From Nematostella vectensis (taxonomy: Eukaryota; Cnidaria; Anthozoa; Actiniaria; Edwardsiidae), in NCBI RefSeq assembly GCF_932526225.1, contig NC_064042.1, positions 496,001 to 560,000 on the forward strand: 64,000 nt of DNA, written 5' to 3'. Position numbers and translations under genes: made by a program. Below are positions 35,652 through 46,600 of this stretch, piece after piece (position 1 is the stretch's first letter; each line of letters opens with the position of its first letter). The notes beneath the pieces are model-generated. The model was not told the DNA's origin. It searched no databases and worked only from the letters and a program-made list of their open reading frames with translations.

Positions 35652-38600
35652 ATGGCGGCGTTGCGAAGCCGTTGTTTTTTCGTTCCACGGGTGGCAGGAT
35701 TCGTACGAGCTTCGCTCCTCGCACCGAACACAAAAACTACAAGTAACCCGAACTTATTCGCTATTTATGCCGTCAAAAAACAGGAAAACTATTCTACAAA
35801 ACCATGCTATAGTAAGGAATCTGTCGGAGAGCCGCTGTTTTACTTGAGGAAGCTTATGGCCGAGAAAAACATTCAACTGTTTGACGTGCGAAATCCAGAG
35901 GAAGTATTTGAAGATGGTAAAATACCTGGCGCTGTGAATATACCGCGTAAGTAATATAAAGCATAACCAAACGATTAAACACGGTGAGGGGTTAAAAGAT
36001 CCTTTAATGTCTAGTGAAAATGATATCTTCGAATTCAAGACCTTGGCAGCCCGTGTGATTGAGGAAATCTGAAGTTTTACTTTTGAAACTGCTTTCCGCT
36101 CGCACAAAAATTGAACGCGCGCGAAAAATTCATTCTTTGCTTCTCATTAGAAGAAGAGATTTAAAAAAACGTGCAAGATTTCATGTGACCGCGGTTTATT
36201 TGAACTTGAACCGTTCATGTCATGGATCTGTAAGCTTTGAGAATTTACGAGCCGTTTTTCACGCCTCGGCCATCGAGCGTGTTGACATGTCAATTGCTCA
36301 GTCACACGTCTACGCTTTTATTAAAATATGGCGTGACAACCAGTCAAAACGAACCATCATAAATGACAATAAAGAATAGACTAAGAAGAAAGATGTAGAA
36401 AAAGCCGTGGTGTAGTTTTTTAAAAGTAATAAATTATTACTTCTTATGGAAACATTGGATTTCTTATTAACCAAAGGTATGCATTTACAACTTTCGCAAA
36501 GTATTAAAGACTGTGATTTTGTATTTATTTATTTATTTATTTATGTATTTATTTATTTATTTATTTATTTATTTATAAGGCTTCTACCACTATTATACAT
36601 ATTGAAATAGCGGTAAGGTTGACACAACAGAGCACGGCTCCGACTCAAGTGTAACCCTTAGTATTAAAGACTAAAGTATTAAAGACTGTGATTTTGTGTG
36701 GCGCACGTTAATTCATTTCTTGTGAAAACATTTGACACATTACGAAAATAGAAGAATTTCTACATTAATATGACAATAATATTAATAGCCGTATTAGAAC
36801 AGGTCCCTGCGAATACTTCAAAAGATAAAAAAAATAACATAAATATTCAAAAGCTCAACGTAGCGTAACTTATGATACGCAAAAAGACACGTTTCTGAGC
36901 AGATTCCTTCAAGATTTTTCTTTTGCTGGAATTTTCTGTTTGACGGTGTTGTTATATTGAAAAACGATTCTGGTTTTTCCATCAACTATGGCTGACTAAA
37001 GGAGAGTTGGTCATATTTGCTACAGTAGTTTTGATTACTCAGGAATAGGAGGAAATTCTTTACTTTGCTGCAAAAGTTTAAGCGGTGAAAACAAACTGAC
37101 AAAAGTCCGTATTATAACATCCAGCTTTCTACAATTTATGCTGAGAAAATATATTTATTTAAAGTTACCTTTGTAACTACCTTTATAAAAAGAGCCAAAA
37201 TAATGAACTATTTGTTTCTACCGTATTCGTGTATCCACGTTCTAGTCTCACCCCTTGTCACGCTACTACGCTCCTTTTCCTTGTCACGTTACTAGCATAG
37301 TAATGCTCCTAGTCACGCCACTACTAGCAGACTTATTATTACCTCCTGCTGTAAAGATCATTGATAACGTACAGTTATAAAGTCATTAAGCCTAGAAGTA
37401 GTTCCTGTAAAGGTATCAGTTCTCTGTGTTCTGTGTACCAGATCTAGGAGAGTAGCCATGGCTTTTTGTATTGCCTCTAGGAAAAAACATAGCACAGAGG
37501 AGGAGACGTTCTAGCATTGGTCGCAAATAAGCGACATAGGTAATCCGGGCACTCAGCAAGGGACCTAGTCCAGAGCAGTGAAGGGCGGCGATATACCCGA
37601 GCTGCAGGAAAATGATGCGCATCGCCCACCTCTGAACTGTTTCAAGCATGTCTGATAGATAGGCAGGAAGCCCAGCCCAGACGGGCACGGCATATTTAAG
37701 GACAGATCTAAATAGTGAGCAGTATATGCGCACCAGATCATCAGGCTGGATACCTGCCCTCTTGAGTGATCGTAACGCATTAAGGTGTTGGTTTGCCTAA
37801 TAAAAAAGTCGACGTGCACATTCCACCTGAGGTCGCTTCATAAATGAACCCCAAGAATCTTATAACTGTCCACTTTCTTCACAGGAGTTCCAAAAATGTC
37901 CAATTAGACCGATCTAGCTGGGAAAAACTTCAGGAAATTTATCTCTAGCTCCCTACATTTTTTAGGATTTAAACGCATACCCCGACTTTTGGCAAAGGCC
38001 TTATATCAAATAGCTATGACTGCACCGTTATATACTTCGAAAACGTTCGTATCATCTACGTACTTCAGTCGCACAGGCTAGCCGATTAACTAAGATCGCT
38101 AATAGCATGGGCGCAAGTTTGGTCCCCTGGTTCCCAGGGGGTAAACGTCCGGCAAAAAAGACTGCATAAGTGTCAGATGGAGTTTGCAACTGTCTCCTAA
38201 TTATTATTATTAGGTATTTTTATATTTTGCGGTTTCTTGGATGAACGTTATAAAAGCTCCTGTGATCGGTTGAGCGTGTAAGAAAGTGGGAGAAATAATA
38301 AGGTCTCGTCCTGGTAAAGAAGTCGCATTTTTTTGGAGACAAGACAGTACTAATAGGAATAGGAAGTAAGTTTTGCACACTCATTTTCCTCTTGTCATAG
38401 CATTCTCTAATTCTATTTTAACTAACAATATTTTTTTCATTTTTTTTATGCATCACGTCATGTGGTTGTGCGTTTTTATTATATTTTGGACAAAATTGTG
38501 AGAAAAACAGACTAAAAACAGAAACCTCCCCCTCTTTCCTCCTTTTTCAAGATCGACACTAGACCAGTCAAGATAAGCCACCGCTGACCCAAGTCGGTAT

Positions 38601-41600
38601 GTCTTGAAGTCTCCAACAATGCACTGCGGCGTCTCTTTTGTCTAGCGATGGTGCTATCACGGTGTTATGGCCAGTTGCTCACAACTTGTAATTTGCTCCA
38701 AAATTACAGTTTTTTCACATCAGGAGAGTGCGCTAGGACATCATTAAACCTATTTGGGCATAATTAATGCTGTGCTTATAGATGTTTGCACGCTGAGGTT
38801 GATTCAATGGGATGATTTCTTGTCTGGGCTTCAGCGAGTGAGATAGGACTTTTCTAGTGAATGGCCTCCTACTCTCTGAAGTGGAACATTTTTGCACCCT
38901 ACCTTATCCAAAAATTGTTTTCAGGCTTATTCTTGGTTCCTTGGATCGGTAAATGTTTTTGGGGGCAACTAAGCCTCCCATGATGCAATGCAGGCATGTA
39001 AAATAGCGGATAAAAACGTCTTGGCTGTCGTGATATCAGTATTGTCGAGATATCAGTATTAATAATTGTTGTTGATGGCTGTAAAAGACCTGATTGAGTG
39101 CAATAAAGGTTTCTATTTGGGACTTTAGCAGTATTTGCTTGTTTGTTTTTTCTTAGTTTGGTAGTATTTTACGAATTGTTCAGAAATCAAGGTTGATATT
39201 TTGACAGCAGATTTAATTCTATTCCCCGCGCATGAGCCAAATTGACAATAACTCCCCTGAGACCCTGTATGTAGCCTGAAAGCCCGTATGTAGCCCCTTG
39301 CCTCACACTTTTAAGACAATAGTGAAAATTTCGGCGTTTTGGAAATCATTACCTGAGGACTCGACGGGTCGGGTACAGATGTGCAGCTATTGTTTCGGGG
39401 ACACGAAATACGAGTGCATTTCATGCGAAATGCCGTTCTGTAATTAAAAAAAGAAAAACAAGAAAAACAGAAGACGCAGCAGGAGTCGTCGCCTTTTTAT
39501 CCAATCTATTACGTCATGTAATAAATTTATTCCTATTAGACCATATTGCTCTGACCAAGAAGGCTTTTCTTGTCATTTCTAGTCTCCGTGTTCTGACCCC
39601 CATTTTAGCGTCATAAGACAAAGCAGCATGTATTTTGTGCCTAATGACTATATTGTTACACTCCATACCCATGGAAGTTAACAAACAAAAAGTTCGACGT
39701 TTATTGTAGGGCCGCTCTACGATCGAACCTCTACCGAAACAGAACGGTGCGACTCTGGCACGCCGTTTAATCTAGGCCTAAGGCACTCTGTGCAACTCAC
39801 CCTCCCTCCGGTCTGTGTGCGCGCCTGGGAACCTCGTATCACCGTGCGTACTGCTAAACTGAAGCGCCAGAGAACCATTTATTCTGACCGGTATCATTAA
39901 GCAACTTTCAGTAATCCGATTAGGCAAAACTCAGCATACCGTTATCCGAACAAATGTTCGAGAGAGTCTGGAGTGTTTTCTGAGGTTGAATATTAACGGT
40001 TATTCGCAGTAGCTCATATGTAATACGAGATTATGGACATTTATGTAAACAGCTTCACTAATAGAATACGCCTATTGTTAATTAATATACGCACATTTTA
40101 TAAACTAAAAACGTCTGTAGTCCGAACTGTTATAAACTTGCATTTTAATCAATTTCATGATGCTTTTTATAAAGTGCGTTTTTTATCACAAAGTGCGTCA
40201 CGTTTATTAAGTGCGTCACGATTATAACAAAGTGCGTCATGTTTTTAAGAAAGTGCGTCACGATTATAACAAAGTGCGTCATGTTTATAACAAAGTGCGT
40301 CACGTTTATAACAAAGTGCGTCATGATTATAACAACGTGCGTCACGATTATAACAAAGTGTGTCATGTTTATAACAAAGTACGTCACGTTTATAACAAAG
40401 TGCGTCACGTTTATATAACAAAGTGCGTCACATTTATAACAAAATGTGTCACGTTTTTAACAAAGTGCGTCACGTTTATATAACAAAATGTGTCACGATT
40501 ATAGCAAAGTGCGTCAAGTTTATATAACAAAGTGCATCACGTTTATATAACAAAATATGTCATATTATAGCAAAGTGCGTCACGTTTATATAAAAAGTGT
40601 TTCACATTTATAACAAAATACGTCATGTTTATATGACAAATGTGCCAAACACAGCTATTTTTTGTGTGTGAGTGAGTACGGTTAAGGTAAGGTTAAGTAA
40701 ATCAGCTCAGGTATAGTTTATGCATTTGCATTTGCTGTATTCCTGTTAAACCCAAACCACTTACTAAATAGTTTGTGGCTTCTTCAAACCCCAAACCCAA
40801 AAACAGCAGTTACTTTACAATTTTCGGCAATTGGTGACTGTAATCCCCCTTTAAGGTGTCTTTGTCAGTCATGCTTTTTCACTCTTGTTACTTTCCTAGG
40901 ATGAAAAAATCGTAGCTGACAAGAGGCTTGTTAATGCAATATTCTAGCTTTTCCCTTGAATCTTTCATAACCCCTGACCGGCGACCCCTTGTAACCCTCT
41001 AATTATGTATTTGCAGTTACTGACTTTGAGTCTGCATTCGCACTGTCACCTGTGGTGTTTGAATTTGTCTACCGAGCACCCATGCCAAAGAAATCAGACA
41101 ACAACATTGTCATCCACTGCATATCAGGAGAACATGCCCAAGAAGCTATAGACATACTAAAGGAGAATGGATTCACAGGGTGAGTTAACTTATTGCGGAA
41201 GGACTTCAATTATTAGTTGCTTGAAACCATCCAATTATGGTAGCACTCTAATTCCATGGAAAACGTATTTTGCAAGGAAACAGAGGGTAAAATATAGAAA
41301 ACATTCTAATAACCTACTGAATGACCTTATTGCAAAGCTTTCTTGTGAGCAAAGCTAGATTTGTTGGTAATATTGAACAGAACACTGCTTTTTGTTTGGC
41401 AAGAGGTTACTGGCAATGTGCTTATTCCCCTGCCACCTGTCTAGTGTCTGTAGAAATTATTTTGCCAAGCCATTAATGTACCTCAGTATCTCTTAGTTTG
41501 CAAGGTATCAATTTTTCTTTCATTTCATTGGGCCTTGCAGTTAAATGTGAGGGGTGGGGTAGGGGAACTTGTCAAGTGTGAAAAGCTAGCTGTCAACAGA

Positions 41601-42206
41601 AAGTATTGGGGTATGGGGGAGGTACAAGTAAACTATGAGTGGAAAGGGGGGTACCAACCAATCAACAGTGATTGGGGAGGGGGGGGGGGCTACAAGTCAA
41701 CTCTGAGTGGGGAGGGGTGGGGGGGCTAGCAGTCAACCTTGGGTGGGGAAAGGGTTTGGCTGCCAGTAACTGTGAGTGAGTAGGGGGGCTACCTGTTGAG
41801 CATGTGTGTGTTGGGGGAGGGGGATTCCAGTCAACTGGGAGGGGGAGGAGCCTGCCACTCAAATGATAGTGGGATTGGGGCTACCATTTGATTGTGTGCT
41901 TCGGGGTGCCTACAAGCCTAGTTTAAGGGGGAGAAGAAGCCACAAGTTGCCAGGTGAGGGGCCTTAAGGTGATTGTGAGAATGGGGTTATCCTATCCTAT
42001 AGCTGAGAGAAAGTGGCCTCTGCTAGCAGGGAAATTGGCCGACTTTTTTTTTAAACTTTGTATTGGTGGCTTTAGTAGCTTGTGTTGTACTGTTACCAGT
42101 CAATGACTTTATGTATCATCTACCTTTTAGGGAGCACTATTTCACAGGCAGTTGGGATGAATGGCAAGAAGCCTTAAGAAAAGACACCGAGTCAGCCTCT
42201 TGTTGA
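35652..42206 (+). CDS. Single-domain rhodanese (TSTD1-like), tandem copy 5, altered active-site loop
   Basis: Exons 35652-35946, 41017-41179, 42131-42206; 534 nt, 177 aa. Presequence MAALRSRCFFVPRVAGFVRA is Arg-rich and resembles mitochondrial leaders. The domain has FYLRKLMAEKN, IQLFDVRNPEEVFEDGKIPG, TDFESAFALSPVVFEFVY, loop VIHCISGEHAQ and FTGSWDEWQEALRK. The catalytic Cys is present, but the Arg at the end of the C-x-x-G-x-R loop is His. So it may have weaker or different sulfurtransferase activity. Intron 1 is 5 kb, far longer than in the other copies, and holds a retroelement relic and a 21-bp repeat. Exon phases match perfectly, but exon 1 and exons 2-3 might come from two partial copies; transcript data would decide. 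Confidence 0.82.
36521..36577. repeat. (TTTA)n microsatellite
   Basis: About 14 TTTA units with one GTAT interruption, in intron 1 of rhodanese copy 5. Confidence 0.9.
37416..38180 (-). pseudogene. Decayed non-LTR retrotransposon reverse transcriptase (CR1/L2-like)
   Basis: Read on the - strand from about 38180 down: GTKLAPMLLAILVN, then YVDDTNVFE (the catalytic YxDD motif of reverse transcriptase), MRLNPKKCRELEINFLKFFP, VDSYKILGVHL, and IYCSLFRSVLKYAVPVWAGLP with LPAYLSDMLETVQRWAMRII. That order is typical of the RT domain and thumb of CR1/L2/Jockey-type elements. It is broken by stop codons and frameshifts and lacks the endonuclease and 5' part. A dead fragment in intron 1 of rhodanese copy 5. 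Confidence 0.85.
40165..40645. repeat. ~21-bp minisatellite (~22 copies)
   Basis: Units of AAAGTGCGTCACGTTTATAA form, with TATA insertions and decay toward the 3' end. Each unit contains GCGTCA (complement TGACGC), a CREB/ATF-like half-site. Both strands read as repetitive open frames for 80-90 codons; these are artefacts. Intron 1 of rhodanese copy 5, about 370 bp before exon 2. Confidence 0.9.
41535..41885. repeat. G-rich degenerate repeat
   Basis: Recurring GGGGGGCTACAAGTCAACTC-type units of variable length, G-rich on the + strand, in intron 2 of rhodanese copy 5. The open frames on both strands are low-complexity. Confidence 0.75.
42014..42035. mobile_element. Solo end of the MULE-like element
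   Basis: Contains GGCCTCTGCTAGCAGGGAA, identical to the right terminus of the element at 45113-45907. No matching left end is evident nearby, so this is a remnant of another insertion of the same family. Confidence 0.65.
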
Positions 42207-43685
42207 ACTAACTGTACATACAAATTATAGAGATGTCAAAGACAACTCTACTTCCTATTTATCTATCAAATTTGAATAGTTGTAGATAAAAAAGTATATA
42301 GAAGAGATGAATCAAAGAAAGCCAAATGGTAGTTTTTTTTAAAAGCCATGAAACGAAAAGAAGTATGTAGCTGATTCAGCAGACGCCTGAAAACCGTTTT
42401 TCTTTCCTCCCCTTGACACAAACTGGTAAGCAAAGCTGAGAGAAAAAAAAAACTGGAAACTCTCTGAAAAAAAAAGATGTTTGAATAAACCAAAACTGAG
42501 CATGAATAATTAGGGGTTTAAATGGCGATTATGACAGCATCAAAGTTAATGGACAGTATGACTTCTTAAAATGACAGGAAATTGTAGAAATGAAATACAG
42601 ATGTTATGATCACTGTAAAATACCATAGGTATTGTTGCACCCCTTTTAAGCGCATCACCCATTTTGCCAGAGGTTTAGAATAAAGTATTAATTTATTGTC
42701 TTATTGTCTACCCTCAGTTCTTATATCCAGCCCCCCCCCCCCCCCCCCATATTTTGGATGCACTTTATAGGTGCATACTATTTTCTCACCTCCCTTACCA
42801 AAATATGTAAAATGATATTTTTCATGCCCCCCCCTCTCCCCCCTATACACACACAATCAAGTACACATTTCCCGCTGGTGAATTCACGTGAGCTTTAGGA
42901 GACTATCTCAGTTTAGTAGAAGTTGGATTCAAGAATATATCTTTTTATGTGTATCTTGTCTCTAAATTTAAAATGAATAAGTACAATGTACAGACAAGTA
43001 CCGAACATAACGTAGTTTCCGTCACAAAGCATTTGATCTTTATTACGTTACTTAGTCTGTTCATTGAATGAAGAGGGGCGAATCAAACAAGATTTATAAA
43101 GCTTTTTGATTTACTAAAGTTAATGGAACGAAAATATTGGACAAGCGACTCGACTGTTTTGCCCTTTGAACAATCTAGGCTCTTTCTTACATCAGGCGCA
43201 AAAGCCCTCGCCGCGAGAATACATCGCTTGATGGAGTTCACAGTGAGAGATCAAGAAAAATACGTCCGTATAACTACAAACTAAACTACTTCAGGTAGGA
43301 ATTGGGAATTTGGACGATATACGCAAAGAAAATACCGAGAAATTCCAGCGCCACAGTCCGCCACGTTGCGAAAACAAAAGCGACCAAGAAATAATATTTT
43401 CGCCAAGACATGCGCAGTAATGAGAAGTACTATAAGTAAGATTACAAGGGTCCCCTAGGTATAGTCAGAGGTTTTGTTCATGATCCCAAGGGCACCCCGG
43501 TGCGTAGTGTTTTGTATCACGTGGTTAGCTATGCATCGTGGAGGCGTAAGTTAGCTGCGCCCCAAAGCAGCTCTATAGCGGGCGCCATAATGGTCAGGGG
43601 AAAAATATGCTCTCGTTCTCGAAAACTAAAGCCTTTCAAAATCAACTAACCACCCAAAACAATCCATAACCCTTCACCAAACACT
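42207..43685. other. Intergenic region between rhodanese copy 5 and INTS6
   Basis: Possible poly(A) signals for copy 5 at 42484-42489 and 42679-42684 (AATAAA). A C20 tract lies near 42729. The last ~250 bp before the INTS6 ATG are more GC-rich and TATA-less, consistent with a housekeeping promoter. No additional gene recognised. Confidence 0.6.
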
Positions 43686-46600
43686 ATGGTGATATTAGTT
43701 TTTGTTGTTGATACCTCTGCTTCTATGAACCAGAGAACGTCTCTTGGTACAACTTTGCTAGATGTCGCCAAAAATGCCGTGGAAACCTTTATTAAGGTAA
43801 TGATAAGTCGATTATAAGTGCCAGGACATGTAGTCCGATGATGGTTGTGTTTATTTATGGGGTTATTTTGCTTATGGATAGATTCGGCAGCGAGATCAGT
43901 CGAGTCGAAATGATCGCTACATGTTGGTGACGTTAGACGAACCGCCGGCCTCCATCAAGGTGAGGGATTGGGTCAGGGTAGCTATTGTCCACCCGGACCC
44001 AGATCTAATACTTCATCAAGTTTTTCCGAAATCCCCGTCACATATCTCTCTGTACACGCAGAATCAAACTCTCTGCGCCTTATTTCAGGTGTTTATAAAA
44101 ATTATTATAAGTTTGCGTAGTTTTCAGGGAAAGTTTCCAACTTGTGGCTTTGTGTTGTCCAGAGGTTTGCAAAGGATCATGGGGTTTGTTTTGAGGACAT
44201 TTTATTGTGGGACAGAGTTTTCATTCAAAACTTGGAAAATGATCAAGTCATATTTGATCTCCAAACTACACTTTCAAACCATTTTGCAAATCTTGCATGA
44301 TCTGAACACCTAATGTAAACATTATTATGTAAATATTTGAGGTTATATTTTGCAACAGCTATTGAAATAGTTTTACAACTACTATAGATTACTTATATTT
44401 TATTCCCTTTCTATGGTGTTTGGTTATCTTTTATATATTTTTTTGTATTCATAAATTTATGTTCGCAGTGTTGTTCCTCACAACTATATTATACATTTTT
44501 TGCTCATTTTACATAATGCTGGTTTGATTTTTGACTCGTTGAAAAGTTGTACCAGAAACTTTTTAAGCTATTAATGCTGTGTGCCAGTGTCTTGCTTTTG
44601 TTAACAATATTTTCCATTGTTCTTCAACTCTCCTTCTTTCATGAGAACCAATTCTTGACCCCCCCTCTTTCTAGTTAAAGGACCCCCTTCCCCAACTAAA
44701 GGGCCTTTCCCAGTTAAAGGACCCCCCTCCCCAATTAAAGGGCCTTCCCCAGTTAAAGGACCCCCCTCCCCAATTAAAGGGCCTTCCCCAGTTAAAGGAC
44801 CCCCCTCCCCAATTAAAGGGCCTTCCCCAGTTAAAGGAACCCCTTCCCCAAGTTAAGGGACCTCCTCCTTTGAGCCCCCCTAATCAGTTAAAGGATCCCC
44901 CCCCTTTATCAGTTAAAGAAGCCCTCCCTTGATCAGTTAAAGGATCCCCCCCTTTATCAGTTAAGGAAGCCCTCCCTTGATCAGTTAAGGGATCCCCCCA
45001 TTATCAGTTAAGGAAGCCCCCCTTTCATCAGTTAAATGGAAAGTAAATCAGCATTGCCATCAAAATGATAAATTCAATGTCATAAAATTCCATCCATTTG
45101 TATGATTAGACTTTCCCTGCTAGCAGAGGCCTCTTTTCTCTGTATTTCGCTGGGCTGGAGTTCGCGAGGAAAAGATACCTCTGCCATGGGTCGAGACTGT
45201 TTCTGTTGCGCATGCGTGAGCGTTAATAAGCGACCGACGTGCCAAAACCCGTACCATCGCGCGAAAGCTGTCAATATGCTTTGCATGGGTTTAGTCGGAA
45301 ATCATGAATCAAACTCCGGTTAGTTCTCCTCTTTGAAAAAAAAAACAACTGTTCAATTTCAATCACCTAAAACGTCACTAAAAAGATTGAGCAACAAACG
45401 CAGCAAAGACGAGTTTTGTCTTGTTTGTGGGATTAATTTCAAGACATCTGGGCAGGCGAGTTTCTTCAATGTAAATATCGCACAGTTGGATTCGAAGAAA
45501 ATGTTACAAAACTTTTTGGTAAAATTAGATCAGCTATTCCCAGAAGAATATGCAAAACCTGTAAACGGAAGATTGACTCGTTTGTCAAAAGAGAGAAAAT
45601 TCTGAATGAAGATAAGGCATTGAATGGCTTCTTTTTATAATTCGTCGCGTGATATTTCTACGGAGGACGCCGTTTCGAATGCGGGCTTATTATCCGGCAG
45701 CGGATATACGTTTCATGCATGCGCTAGTCATTGTAGGCTCAAAATAGTGGCCAGTAATTAATGAACGGAGCATGCGCTCTGGATCTCGTCCATGATCGTG
45801 GACGGCGGTTTGATCAAACGAACGTGCGACCCATGGCAGAGGTATCTTTTCCTCGCGAACTCCAGCCCAGCGAAATACAGAGAAAAGAGGCCTCTGCTAG
45901 CAGGGAAGATTAGACTCAATTTAGACTCATTTCTCTACATATAGTTATCACTATGTAATCACGCTAAATCTATATTGATTATAACATTAAACTATTTCAA
46001 TTTCCTGTTAACATGAATATATTAAAATGAAAGAATGTTATTTTACACTACCTAATTTCTACCTTTATTTGTCCCAGTTAACATGACTCTGTGGTATATA
46101 ATTTTTCACTGATTGATCATCTCAACAGGCTGGGTGGCGAGAAAACCAAGCAATATTTATGAATGAGCTGAGAAATCTGCAGGCTACCGGACTTTCCAAA
46201 CTTGGCACAGCACTCAAAGAGAGTTTTGACCTTTTAAACCTGTACAGGTTGCATTCAGGCATTGACAGTTATGGCATGGTATGTAAAATTATCTATCAAC
46301 ATCCCTCAAAGATAAGTACAATAAGTATAAAGTCTCTCTCAACAGCAATTTAAGTGATTTGAACGTTACTTGATATTTAAGCTTTACTTGATTTGGTATT
46401 AGCAAGCCAGTCCTACGATAGGTTGAGCTGCTAATTTAAAATATACCGTTAAATATGTTAGGGGCTAAAATTACTTAGGATTGTACAATATACCATAAAT
46501 GTCACTATTGAATGTTAGCCAATGCAAATTAGATCAACAAAAATATTGAAATTATCTGTTTTAGACTAATTTTTGATCTGTTATACTATAAACAATACTA

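Noticed and set aside
40145-40483. Open frames of 87-90 codons on both strands
   Set aside because: Produced by the 21-bp repeat (divisible by 3); the peptides are monotonous repeats.
41662-41862. Proline-rich - strand frame
   Set aside because: It is the complement of a G-rich degenerate repeat.
43921-44313. 130-codon frame beginning in INTS6 exon 2
   Set aside because: Only the first 39 bases are INTS6 exon 2; the rest is read-through into intron 2 past a good GTGAGG donor.
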